From positions 184,236 to 248,235 of the forward strand of contig WTPW01000070.1 in assembly GCA_009809945.1 (NCBI GenBank): a DNA stretch of 64,000 nucleotides. Reading direction: 5' to 3'. Every line of letters starts with the position of its first letter. Positions within the stretch are counted from its first letter, which is position 1. The stretch is from Gigaspora margarita (Eukaryota; Glomeromycota; Glomeromycetes; Diversisporales; Gigasporaceae). Position numbers and translations under genes: made by a program. The notes beneath the pieces were generated by a model. That model did no database searches and had not been told where the DNA came from. It saw nothing but the letters and a program-made list of their open reading frames with translations. Positions 53,949 through 64,000 of this stretch are shown here, one piece after another.

Positions 53949-54232
53949 TATAAAAAAATAATAAATAGATAATTAAAAATTAAAAAAGTTTTATATGTAG
54001 ATAAATTAATTTTTTAATTTTAGTATATTTATATTTTTGCATTTTACAAATTGAAAAATAAGTCATTAATAAAAATTTTTACAGAAATAAAATTTTTTAA
54101 TAAAATTTATGTTTAAATATTTCCTAAATCATGTATAATAAATAAAGTTATTTAAACATTTATATTAAATTTTAGAAAAAAATTTTTATTATAAATAGAT
54201 TGGTGTATCTACATTTTTGCAACGGACCATAT

Positions 54233-55189
54233 CATAATTATATTTTAAAATTCCAAAAGTTACTTTGTTTCTCATTTCGAACATCAATTGAAAACTTTGA
54301 AAACTACGAAGAATATATACAATTTTGGTCATTTCAGCTATCAAGCAACCTGTACAGCTTCCTTAGAATTGATTTATTTATTTCCTTTTTTTTTTTTTTT
54401 GTTTTTTTAAGTTAACTTTATTCATTTTATGACTATCATCCTGACAAGCCTCAAATCAGTCTTATGGATAGAGTTGGTTACGAAAATTACAAACTTACAA
54501 TAATTGTAACTTCAGTAAATCATGTTATATATAATATATCGAATATATCGGCTAACTTTATCTCATAATTGTTGTCCCAACGGGTTCCTCATTTAGGCTA
54601 TTGTGCGGGGGAGAGGGAACAAAATAGCCAGAAAGGAAGTTTGAATTCACAGGAAAAAAAAATTGAGTTCACACGATAGTCACTACTTATTAATATACTA
54701 TGGACTATTATTCTATTCTGCACAATAATTAAATCACATCAATGATCAACTGTCTAATTACCTTATACTTTCGCTCGTTCAATCGAACATGCGACCGTAA
54801 CCGAGCTTGTCACATGTTTGATCAGGTGGTTACTGATTCGAGACAAAAGCTTCGATAATTACGAATCGAACAGTTTTTCTATTAGGAATATATAATAACT
54901 AAAATATTCTTACCGATGTATAATTCCACTTTGCTCATAAAATAACTTAAATTGGAAATTATAATGTGAAACTTTTCCGTTTTATAACAATTAAATAAAA
55001 CATTACTTTTTATTTTAACTGAATTTATTTAATAAAAAAAAAAACTTTATAACATACTAAAGAACTAGTATATATAATTACAAAATTAAAATCTACATTC
55101 CTGGTTTTAATATTACTGTGTCGTGCAGCTACTTTATTTATTTATTTTTTTTTATTATGTGTAGGGAGCGGTCTGTATCACTATTTTAT

Positions 55190-55190
<1 letters not shown>
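54233..55190. other. Intergenic DNA, no gene seen
   Basis: AT-rich with T and A tracts. It is the 3' flank of the minus-strand secreted-protein gene. Nothing else was recognised. Confidence 0.55.

Positions 55191-55193
<3 letters not shown>

Positions 55194-55224
<31 letters not shown>
55194..55224. repeat. TA microsatellite
   Basis: About 14 TA dinucleotides in a row lie 40 bases beyond the end of the secreted-protein gene. Confidence 0.9.
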
Positions 55225-55225
<1 letters not shown>

Positions 55226-55261
55226 GTTAGATTTAATAATTATCTTTGTCAACATATTTGT

Positions 55262-55972
55262 TTAACTACAGTTGCTGCCACCGGTACAATGGACAACACC
55301 ACCTTCAGTACCGACGTTCTGACTCGGGTTAAATGTGCTACTAACATTACTACATGCATTATTTCCATATGTGAGAGAACATCCATTTGTAAAATTTGGA
55401 GAATTATACAACCATTCAATACAACCTGAATCGTTAATACATAACATACAACATTCTTGCGGAGTAGAAATATTAAAATATGGTTTTGCATAGATACCTC
55501 CACCATTACCAATATTAAATGAGTCATCCCATCCTGGACTACCACGTGATTGGCAACATGTTGGTGTTGGTGTAACGCATGTAGTAATTGTAGGTGTAAT
55601 AGTAATGGTTTTTTTTGTTTTACAACCATCACAATTATTATTATTATTGTAACTTGTAGGAGTTGGAGTAAGAACAGTTCCGCAAGACTTAGTAATGGTT
55701 ATTGTATTAGTGCTAATTTTAGTTGTTGTGCAAATACTTTGTTTATGAGACGGCTTATCATTAATGTGTTTATTAAAATGAGACGGATTATCATTAATAT
55801 GTTTATTAAAATTAGCAAATTTATCATTATATTTATTAAAATGGGCAAATTTATTATTATGTTTATTAATATGAGCAGGCTTATGATTAATACGAGCATT
55901 AACAGTGATAGTTAATGCAAGTAAACTTGAAAAAAGAATAATTAGAAAAAGATTAAAAGCTTGGCTATTCAT
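55262..55972 (-). CDS. Secreted cysteine-rich protein with His-Asn-Lys repeats and PAN/Apple-like C-terminus
   Basis: An intact single-exon frame of 236 aa. Residues 1-26 form a typical signal peptide (LFLIILFSSLLALTITVNA). Residues about 27-77 are a repeat of 8 to 13 residues built on HxNKHxNDKPxH and HFNKYNDKFA, rich in His, Asn and Lys. A Thr/Ser/Pro-rich spacer follows (TVLTPTPTSYNNNNN, TPTITTCVTPTPT). Residues about 140-225 hold eight or more cysteines, with TPQECCMLCINDSGCIEWLY and GCSLTYGNNAC, the pattern of PAN/Apple-type adhesion modules. It probably acts outside the cell or in the wall. The His-rich repeats could bind metal. A candidate secreted effector, but function is unproven. 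Confidence 0.8.
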   Translation of the reverse strand: MNSQAFNLFLIILFSSLLALTITVNARINHKPAHINKHNNKFAHFNKYNDKFANFNKHINDNPSHFNKHINDKPSHKQSICTTTKISTNTITITKSCGTVLTPTPTSYNNNNNCDGCKTKKTITITPTITTCVTPTPTCCQSRGSPGWDDSFNIGNGGGIYAKPYFNISTPQECCMLCINDSGCIEWLYNSPNFTNGCSLTYGNNACSNVSSTFNPSQNVGTEGGVVHCTGGSNCS

Positions 55973-56057
55973 TTTTAAATGGGTTTATAATAAAAAAAAA
56001 AGATACTAAAATTTATTATAATTTACAATTTACAAAATGTGAACATAAAATTTTTTA

Positions 56058-56072
56058 GCCCTTTATATAAAA
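56058..56072 (-). promoter_or_regulatory. TATA-like box of the secreted-protein gene
   Basis: On the minus strand TTTTTATATAAAGGGC lies about 90 bases upstream of the ATG at 55972. The position suits a TATA element. No other promoter evidence is visible. Confidence 0.4.
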
Positions 56073-56397
56073 ATGGTTTGCGCAAATTCATTCTCCCTGT
56101 TTGTGCATAAATTTTAGTTACATAACCCATTAAATACATATATGTTTGCTAATAAAAGTACATAATTTATATGAGAGTATGACTGAATTATGTAAGAAAT
56201 AATTTTCACAGGTTTATACAGTTATAAAAAGTAAGTCTTGTTAATATTTGGGCATACTTTGTCCTGTGTTACATCCAAAAATTTAATAATGCATCGTTAA
56301 TAAACAAATATATATAATAGGATATGCATCGTGTAAGTACAGAAATATTGTTGCATCAAATTTAGGAACAAAATTTGTGACACTTCAAGAACAAGTA

Positions 56398-56962
56398 TTA
56401 GGGTGATAAACGTACTAAGTAATCAAAACTATGTAAGGTAACTATAGAATTTAATATATTGCAGATTTTCATGTTACACGATCGTTATCGCATAACGGTA
56501 ATATTAAGTTAATATATTTATTAAAATTTTTAAAACGATTCAACTCACTAAGAACACAAGGAATTGTCGGAAATTTTCAAAAAAGTTTACAAAATGTCAA
56601 CAAACAAATTTACGTTTGAATATTTTATGCTAATATGTAAATTTTATTTGTTCAACTATATAAATTTATTAAAAAATTTCGTATAATAAGTACAATCAAA
56701 ACAACTTACTAGAGCTTTTACGAAAAATCGAGCGTAACTTTTAGAGATAGTTTTTGTGAAGAGATTTCACTCAAAAGAAATTAGAAAAAGAAGCGTACGA
56801 TCCAGAGGAATCTTTTAGAATTTTGTACTTTTCTTTATAATTAATTGAAGTAAAATGATATTTTAGTCAATCATTTTTAATTTCATTGATAAAATCTGAT
56901 CATATTAAAATTACTAATACACCTGACATAGTTTTGATTACTTAGTCCATTTATCACCCTAA
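56398..56962. mobile_element. MITE, TTAGGGTGATAAA family
   Basis: Inverted ends TTAGGGTGATAAACG and, reverse-complemented, TTAGGGTGATAAATG, followed on both sides by ACTAAGTAATCAAAACTATG. The first bases resemble the TAGGGTGAAC elements at 26207 and 63419. No clear target duplication. No coding capacity. Confidence 0.8.
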
Positions 56963-58077
56963 TCATGTACGTACATACAATAGTACGTACCAGATGTCAT
57001 TTAAATACTATTAAATGTTTAGAGCAAACCCTTCTAACATTTTTGAGTAGCATCAAGGGATAATAAGACTTAGCGCCTTTAAAACTTATAATTTATAAGA
57101 CTCATTCTTTCGCTAAATTATAAATTTAAAACTTATAATTTATTAGACTCATTCTTTCGCTAAATTATAAATTTAAAAACTGAAGACTGTTTTTTTCCAT
57201 GGCAGCAATATATTGATGACTCGATACTTATAAAACATAAGCCTATGACCGATACCAATATTTATATTTTACAATTATGATCAGATGGTCAAAAACTCAT
57301 TCTTAGCTAGTGTCACGATTGTTCTGCGTCATTTCACAATTTCATATTGACCAAGTCATCTTTAAATTTTGAAACAACTTTAGTTATTTCTCAATCGGTG
57401 AAAAATTAAAAAAGATAAAATTATATGACCAAGCCAAGTGATAAAATTATATAATATTAATTATATCGTAAAAGTAAAATAATTCACATAAAATTTTATA
57501 TTAAGAAATTAGAAAAAAAACCTAAATATGCGTAAATTATAGTTATATTAAAAAAAAAAAAAAGCTTTATAAATTTAAATAAAAAAATTCGCATAATCAA
57601 TAAAAAAAAAAAACTACAACTGTAAAAAATTCGCAAGATTAAAAAATTCTAACAATTTTACAGTCACCACATATTACGGATTCACGTCGTCTAGTTGCCA
57701 CACCTCTTTTTCTTGCAAAATGTAATGTTAGTTTTCACTTGAATTAACATCCGAATTGACGATTTCAATAATTTTAAGGGCTAACATGTATTTAAAACAC
57801 TTTATTAATGAATGGCATCATCAGCTACTGTTTGCAAAATAAAACAATACCACAGAAGAATCTTTTAATTGTATGTTAAAATTTTGTTAATATTAAAAAA
57901 AAAACATAAGTATAATAAAAAAAAAACAAGTTTGTGTCCCTAGGTTATTTTCAATCGGCTTAATTGTGTGAAGTTTTTTTAATTACGCCAACATAAATAA
58001 TTTTAAAATAAGATTTATTTAATATTTAAAATTTATGGTCATGTGAATCGGTTTGATTTTTAGGTGCTGTTAAAGCA
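56963..58077. other. Intergenic DNA with one tandem repeat
   Basis: No gene. It includes the 47-base tandem duplication at 57081-57174 and several A tracts. Confidence 0.55.
57081..57174 (+). repeat. 47-base tandem duplication
   Basis: AAAACTTATAATTTATAAGA followed by CTCATTCTTTCGCTAAATTA occurs twice with a 47-base period and one or two differences, consistent with recent slippage. Confidence 0.9.
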
Positions 58078-58161
58078 TTACCGTATTGTCGCGAAATAAC
58101 CATGAACGTTATTTTGAAAATTTAGTAATTTGCGTTATTTCGTGACAATACAGTACGGTAA
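58078..58161. mobile_element. 84-base hairpin MITE (TA-flanked)
   Basis: TTACCGTATTGTCGCGAAAT and its near reverse complement (ATTTCGTGACAATACAGTAC) enclose about 30 bases. The ends sit at TA dinucleotides, as in Tc1/mariner MITEs. A weak relative may lie at 60954-61201. Confidence 0.65.
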
Positions 58162-58775
58162 TTATATTTATTTCGATTCATTAAAGAACGTTTGTTTTAC
58201 CTTTGAAGAATAAAAGTTTCTAATATTAGAAAAATTAATAATGATAAAAAATGAAAGAGATATGTTTAAAATTAAACATTCGAAAGCTTTATTTATTGAT
58301 TTTTTTCTTTTTATATGAATTAATATAATTAATATGACATATGTAATATGCAATATATCAGTAACATAATAAATTTGATAATTCTGAGTTCTAATTTTTG
58401 ATTAAATTTCGTAGAATTATAGAGTTTAATAATTGCATTAAAAATTAACCTAAATTATTCCTAAATTAGTAAAAATTTAAGAATAACCTGAACTAATGCA
58501 TAAATTAACTCTAATCGTAACCAGGTTTAATTGGGAGATCCTCAATTGTTAGTGATAGCAAAGATCAATAAAAGGTAAATTTTTATTACTATACTGCATT
58601 ATTTAATTTGGAAACTTTTAGGACACTTTTATTGTTGTCTATCCCTTCACTTATCTCATCTACTCATCTTTATGTTCTTGATATCCAATATGGTTGGTTG
58701 GTTATCAAACTTTAAATATTCAGTCTGTTTCATGCAGACTAATTGAATCTAAATACTTCTAGTAGTGGGTGGGCT
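58162..58775. other. Intergenic DNA, no gene seen
   Basis: AT-rich. Short frames only, none with recognisable features. Confidence 0.55.
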
Positions 58776-59512
58776 CAGTGTTGGAAATCTGTTTTGAAAT
58801 TTATGTTCTCATGAGAACATAGTTATTTAACTTAATGTTCTCAAAAATATTTTTATGTTTTCAAATAGGAAAAATTTTTCTTTCTCTCTCTTTCTCTCTT
58901 TTTTTCCTCTCTCTCTCTACCTTTCTCTTTCTCTCTTTCTCACTTTCACACTCTTTTTCTTATACTTATTTTCTCTTTCTCATTCACTCTCTCATGCTTA
59001 TACTTTATACTTCTTTTAGTTATTGTTATTTTTTAAATTTTTAATTTTAATTAATATATTTAAAAATTATTAATGATAAAATAATAAAAAATATAATTTA
59101 TTTAACTAAATTATAAAAATAAAAATAAATACTAATTTATATAAATATTTGTAAAAAAAATAAACAAAAAAATTATAAAAAAAAGCTAATTTAATAAACT
59201 AAAAAAACCTTTATAAAATTGGAATGAATAGACCAATATATTAATTATCCAAAATTTTTCTGTAACTTGAAAATAACAAATTATTTCTATTTCAACTAAC
59301 TAACAATTATATATTTATGAACTAGATTATTTTAAACCTCCATATGAATACAATAATTTTTTATTACTTTATATAGTTACATAGAGAACATATTTTTCAA
59401 ACTAAATGTTCTCAAAAAAAATTTAATAGAGAACATCTTAAATTTTGTAAATGTTCTCAAATTAAAAGTAATGTTCTCAAGAGAACATGAGAACAAAAGA
59501 TTTCCAACACTG
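58776..59512. mobile_element. hAT-type non-autonomous element, CAGTGTTGGAAATCT family
   Basis: Terminal inverted repeats CAGTGTTGGAAATCT at both ends. Flanks GGTGGGCT (58768-58775) and GGTGGGTG (59513-59520) agree at six of eight bases. Subterminal GTTCTCAAAA/TGAGAACAT words resemble the element at 38062-39238. A CTTTCTCTCT microsatellite occupies 58878-59000. No coding capacity. Confidence 0.8.
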
Positions 59513-59520
59513 GGTGGGTG

Positions 59521-60386
59521 GTAAAAATATGACAAAGCTAGAATTGCATTGAGCTGGTAACAAAAATGAAAGAGGAAAAATGAACTTTTATTTTTCCCTC
59601 TATATAAATAATTCCAATGACCTTATGCTTACCATCACTCATTAATCAAATGATACTCATCACAAAATTCATCATAGCATTTATCAAGCAATATATCTCC
59701 TTACTAATCCTTCATCAGGCCTGGGTCTGGATCATGATTTCATGACAAATAGATGTTTTATGACTTTGTTTATAGCATCTTATTTGTCACTCGATCAAAC
59801 AAATATGGCTCAAACAACTACAAAATATACAGTACTATATGAAATCATCAAAAGGATCGAGTTGCATCCTCTTTTTCTTTTTATGCAATATCAGTTGGTT
59901 ATTTAACATACTTTCTCAAAAACTTATTTTATCTGATGCCTTCTCCTTTGCTGTCTCTACTGCTCACAAATATTACATCACCACCTTTGACTCCTATCTG
60001 CTAATGGTTCTTATTGGGTCAATGATTTTCTCCCCTTATTGACACTATGGCATCTCCTATTCTAAGACCATGAGAGTAAAATGTCCTCTCAATCTGCATG
60101 GTATATCATATGTTTCCATTGGTGCAATTGCAGATTCTGACATTTTCTCTCTTTTGCTTGATAGAAATAATGGTTTATCTCAAATACTTCTCCAGCAGCC
60201 AATCTTTTAAATTCTATACTTTTGCCATATCATTCTTTGTGCAGAACTTCTATAGAAATCATATTAAAATTTTCTGCTATGAACAACTTTTCTATATATT
60301 ACTGCTCTTATTACTATCTTAATGTCTATAAATAATATTATTCATGAATATTTTAACTGGGTTACAAATAACTCAAATGCCCTTAA
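59521..60386. other. Intergenic DNA, possibly very old repeat
   Basis: The stretch 59.6-60.3 kb is richer in C than its surroundings and might be a decayed coding element, but neither strand shows a domain I can name. Confidence 0.4.
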
Positions 60387-60516
60387 TAGGGATTGGAACT
60401 GTCTAAAATTTTTCTTAATCATTTAATCATTTAACTATAATTCCAGCCCACAACCAAAATAATTCTGTTCAGAACTATAGAGTAATTTTTAAATGGTTAA
60501 ACAGTTCCAATCACTA
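60387..60516. mobile_element. hAT-type MITE, TAGGGATTGGAACTGT family, copy 2
   Basis: Ends TAGGGATTGGAACTGT and, reverse-complemented, TAGTGATTGGAACTGT. Flanks GCCCTTAA (60379-60386) and GTCCTTAA (60517-60524) are an 8-bp duplication with one difference. The interior matches the copy at 41173-41331. Confidence 0.9.
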
Positions 60517-60524
60517 GTCCTTAA

Positions 60525-62100
60525 AACTGCCAAACAATTTAACTAAGTTATTTCTGTTTACTTGAATGGTGTTGGTCAGTTTTTTTGCTGTTTTGTAATT
60601 TAAATATACTCTGCATCAACCTATTTTCAATCATCTATGAATACTGCTTTTATTTGTGCTGGTTTCTCAACTGGTTAGTTATCCCAATTCATCATATTTA
60701 TTTTTAATCTCTTTATGTCCTCTACTGCTCTTTTGTCAATAAATTTTTTTGTCCTATTTTCAAGTTTTCTATTTGGTCATATCTGTTAATATATAAAATT
60801 CTAGGCACTCTATTTGTCAAGTATAAATGCTCAAAATAGACATTGAATCTTTTCTGCCAAGCACTATAATTACAAAAGCACTTGACCAGAATTAACTTCT
60901 AAAATTGATCTTTTTGCATGTGTTAGCTTGCATTAGGTAATTTTAGGCATACTGTATTTTTGTATAATAATGTACATGTGTGTTATTTCAATATTAGCAC
61001 TTTTTAAAAATTGCCTTTTTGACTCAAAATAACACACATGTGCATCCCAAAATAATGCCCCCTAAGAATTTGCATGATAAATGTAAATATAGCACATGTC
61101 TATGGCAATATTATCCGAAATATCACATGTGCATCTTGAAATAACGCATAGGTACTCAAAATAATGCATAGTTGTGCGTCATTACGTGAGAATATGGTAT
61201 AACTTCAGATGCCTGAAGGTGCAACTTTAAGCAAGTTAACACTTCCTGAAGTTATAACTTTCAAGCAGAATATGTATTAGTATTTGCTAGATATATGATC
61301 TTAAAGAACACTTAATCAATAAATAAAATGTCTGATTATATTTGACACTTAGAATAACTTCAGATATATTTATACATGTATATATGTGCTAGATAAAGAA
61401 ACTTCAATCAAAAGATAAATACCTAATTACTATGTTATACTTCACTAAGTACATTTTCCTACCTATTATTTTTTTTCAAAATACATAGTCCAGTTTTTGT
61501 ACATGGTAATCTTATATAATTATTTTTTAAATGTACACATTCCAGTTTTTGTGCATTGCAATTTTTCTAGTTCTTGAACATACTCTCACATTCATAGAAA
61601 ACAACATACAATTTCTGTATTTAAACCATAGCAGATAGCATTTGAACATTGAAATAGCAAAGATAGCAGTACTATAAAAATTAGTAGAAGCTGTATATAT
61701 TCAATAAGTGGATGAAAAGTATATAAGACCCACCTTTTTGCATCAATAAAATTCTAACATAATTGAGTTTTAACCTTTAAAAGTGTCATCTCAAAGAAGT
61801 TATCCCTTGATCCTAAAATATTTTTTTGTAATATATTGTTAATCAAATTTATCTTGTACCCGTAAAATATAATAGTCAATTTAAGTAAAATCGGTATATT
61901 TCTCTTGTTCCATTATCATAAGTCATATCTTGACTCTTGCTAAAATATCGTGTCCCCATGACTCCCGAATCGACCTATTTTCGTAACAACTCAATCTAAG
62001 AAAGGAAAGATCGAATTACTAAAATCTTATATACCTTACAGTGATTAGACGCTTGATTACGACATTATCACCGAAACTTATGATCACGTAATAATCTTGA
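60525..62100. other. Intergenic DNA with a possible old MITE
   Basis: No gene. At 60954-61201 the ends ATACTGTATTTTTGTATAATAAT and ATACCATATTCTCACGTAAT (reverse-complemented) and repeated CACATGTGCAT words suggest a decayed TA-type MITE of about 250 bases. Confidence 0.45.
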
Positions 62101-62295
62101 CCCAAGTTTATAATCGAACCCCGACGTGTAGAATTCAAAAAAACCAAGCCTAAGGGTAAGAAGAATAAAAAGAATATAAACAAATATTTATCCAAACTCA
62201 CCGCAGCTAGACGCCATGCACCTTTAGATGCGGACCGCCTGACAGTTCAAGATTTTAGGCGTCTTGAACAATTGTTAGATAGTGGTGTTTGTTAA
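62101..62295 (+). CDS. Possible terminal exon of an unknown basic protein
   Basis: A 64-codon open stretch ends at TAA and has no ATG at its start. It is more GC-rich and coding-like than its surroundings. It encodes a Lys-rich segment (KKTKPKGKKNKKNINKYLSK) followed by a charged helix (LDADRLTVQDFRRLEQLLDS). Upstream codons closed by stops suggest either an intron or truncation. No family is recognised. Confidence 0.35.
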   Translation, partial: PKFIIEPRRVEFKKTKPKGKKNKKNINKYLSKLTAARRHAPLDADRLTVQDFRRLEQLLDSGVC

Positions 62296-62604
62296 TAGTT
62301 TAATCAGCACCTTGTTAGGACTGACATTCTCAACGTGCGTACGTTATGTAAATATGTTGAAAATTTTGTGGTTATTTACAAAAAGACTCTGTGTGAGACA
62401 ATAGTTATAAAGACCCGAAACCCGAAATAACTAAAAATATTAGAAGTCAACAACGATTAGGGTTGTAGATTATGTCATGAGCGCTTAAATTTCACGATTA
62501 AAGAAAATGCTTTAACTTTCCAAAATATAATTTAAGCTCAATATTATTTATATACATTGTTAATAATAAAAATGTTATATTTATGCTCATAAAGATATTT
62601 CATG
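62296..62604. other. Spacer between two convergent coding remnants
   Basis: AT-rich, with nothing recognised. Confidence 0.5.
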
Positions 62605-64000
62605 CTAATTTTTAACTACTTGAAACACTTCATAATCAGAAATCGTAAATGAATAGGGAATTCCAATGATAGGGTAATAATGTACGGAAAGTATATTGCT
62701 ACTACTGCTACAATACCAATTCCTACTGTTATTTGGAGCGTATAAATCATGACCACCTCCAAAATTTGGACCGTAATCATTATCGCAATAAACAGCGTAA
62801 TTACAATTAGTAACGCGACCTATTTTGGCACTTTATAGTATTAAGATCATTTAACAAAAATATGAAGCTATCTTCTGTACATTTTTAGTTATTTCCATTC
62901 CAGCCAAGTGGGTTGTAACCACCAACCAACATATTTGAATTTGAAATTTCGCTATAACAATAGTTGCCCCTTTATTATCACATCTTTGATGAAATATTCG
63001 AGATGAATAACCATCTATGCTACTTCGAAAAAGAAGATTAAAATTATATCGAATTTCTTTTAAATCTTATCATCTATAATTTTTTGAAAAAATGTGTTTG
63101 TCACCGGAGCATGATCGACCAATTAGATCGTGTAACGTTATGATCAAAACAAAACAAAGCATCGAAACTTACTACCGTTAGGGTCGGGGTTAGAGCCATA
63201 GTTAGGGTTCGGGTAAAGCTTTGGATACGGTAAAATTTTGCTAGGAATTTTTTTTTCGCATAAAAAAAAGTAGGTTCATAGACAAAATTTTAAGTTAGAA
63301 GTGATTTTTCAAAAAAATCAAAGTTTTTGCATTTTTCACGTTACACATGATCCTTTGATCTAATTGGTCGATCACACTCCGGTGACTGTCACCGCCGGTG
63401 ACAAATAGTTCACCCTAATTTTTTTATCTATCCATTTTGATAATAATAATATGATATTTTTATTAACTAATACTGAATCTAATTTAATGTTGCCCATCTG
63501 ACTGGAAATACATTATAGTGCGATACGGCATTGAAACTAATCAGTAATGTAATATATCCTCAATTAGGTTATCAGAAAGGAGGTGCCTATATGACCATAC
63601 TTCAAACATGAATTCTTCTCCATTTATTTGATGCAATCTAACAAGTTGAATTAATTCATGTAATGTCTTTTCTAACGTCTTAAAGTCTTTAAGTGTAAAT
63701 TTTGTTATGTCATTTTGAAGCGTCGGATGTTTAGCGATTCCCCATTTAATTAATCGTTTCCAAATTTCGCTTTCTTTAATTTCAAGGCCGTCACAGTTAA
63801 AAATCCATACTAACACGCCTTTTTCCAATGAAACGTACTCATCTTAATTAAATAGTAATTCAGGATTTTCACAAATAATCTCTAAAGAGACTTTTCTAAA
63901 TTCATTAAATTCGTCGTGATATATAATAAAATTCAATATTTTAACATATCAGCTAATCCATGAACTTGCTGATATCTCTTGATCTACTGGTCCGTTTTGG
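62605..64000 (-). pseudogene. BTB/BACK/TLDc-domain protein relic, runs off the window
   Basis: The BACK part is open at 63828-63541: VLVWIFNCDGLEIKESEIWK, RLIKWGIAKHPTLQNDITKF and HLLSDNLIEDILHY, typical of the kelch-like proteins of Glomeromycotina. Upstream (63830-63910) SLEIICENPELLFN continues the same domain but is separated by an in-frame TAA. The TLDc part lies at about 63050-62605: LLFRSSIDGYSSRIFHQRCD, NKGATIVIAKF, then SNSNMLVGGYNPLGWNGNN in another frame, DSFIFLLNDLNTI, AKIGRVTNCNYAVYCDNDYG and FTISDYEVFQVVKN. At least two frameshifts and two stops break it, and a foldback MITE separates the two domains. Intact family members are thought to be ubiquitin-ligase adaptors (BTB/BACK) with an oxidation-linked TLDc domain. 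Confidence 0.85.
63084..63419. mobile_element. Foldback MITE inside the BTB/BACK/TLDc relic
   Basis: TTTGTCACCGGAGCATGATC at left pairs with the reverse complement of the right side (TCACCGGAGTGTGATC), and both continue CGACCAATTAGATC. The right end reads TTAGGGTGAAC when reverse-complemented, like the elements at 26207 and 56398. The left tip is eroded. The centre has GGGTTAGAGCC and TTAGGGTTCGGG words. Confidence 0.75.

Larger units (their letters stand above)
43214..54232. mobile_element. Outermost foldback element of the nest (level 1)
   Basis: The left end ATGGACTGGTGCGAAAATG is matched by the reverse complement of the right end (ATGGTCCGTTGCAAAAATG), both going on to TAGATACA. Further inside, 51793-52031 pairs with 53281-53560 reverse-complemented (TATGCTAAATATATAGTT against TATGCTAAATTTATAGTT, and TTAGTAGTTGTTAAAATATA). 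The ends appear to be flanked by TA. It is split by the elements at 43371, 52032 and 53571. Ends are approximate. Confidence 0.65.

Noticed and set aside
59800-60330. Copia- or BEL-type retroelement remnant
   Set aside because: C-rich texture only. No motif was found on either strand.

Overview
The window looks like nuclear DNA of an arbuscular mycorrhizal fungus (Glomeromycotina; Rhizophagus, Gigaspora and relatives). It is very AT-rich. It carries a Sel1-repeat plus protein-kinase gene split by short introns, a BTB/BACK/TLDc gene relic of the kind greatly expanded in these fungi, TTAGGG-type telomere-like words inside repeats, and a dense load of mobile elements. Few real host genes are present and most of the window is transposon strata. 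The species assignment is inference.

Layout. 1-8.7 kb: repeats only (a foldback element whose centre is an assembly gap, a hAT-type MITE, a degenerate tRNA-like tandem array, a second MITE) and no convincing gene. 8.76-31.56 kb: a large, degraded, single-stranded-polarity virus-like retroelement. Its plus strand is strikingly A-rich. In order it holds small single-pass membrane proteins, a capsid-like region with CCHC knuckles, a retropepsin-like protein, an endonuclease IV-like protein, a Ty3-type reverse transcriptase and RNase H, an IS1595/Merlin-type DDE transposase where an integrase would be expected, several zinc-binding proteins, a series of related small coiled-coil proteins, and a Nudix protein. 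I found no LTRs. It is broken in at least about twenty places and has three later insertions. 31.6-33.1 kb: short-word repeat elements. 33.5-37.1 kb: a Sel1-protein pseudogene and, in opposite orientation, a five-exon Sel1-kinase gene that can be modelled end to end (626 aa). 37.8-41.3 kb: tandem palindromes, a hAT-type element and foldbacks. 43.2-54.2 kb: a nest of elements up to five deep, built around a degraded autonomous hAT transposon with an intact 8-bp target duplication. 55.3-56.0 kb: a gene for a secreted cysteine-rich protein. 56.4-62.3 kb: more MITEs and one small open frame. 62.6-64.0 kb: a BTB/BACK/TLDc pseudogene carrying a foldback insertion.

The best candidate for something undescribed is the 22.8-kb retroelement. 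The combination of Ty3-type RT/RNase H, an IS1595/Merlin-type transposase, an endonuclease IV-like protein, a Nudix protein and a block of membrane proteins fits no element class I know. It is treated here as a fossil: parts are listed separately and nothing is reconstructed.
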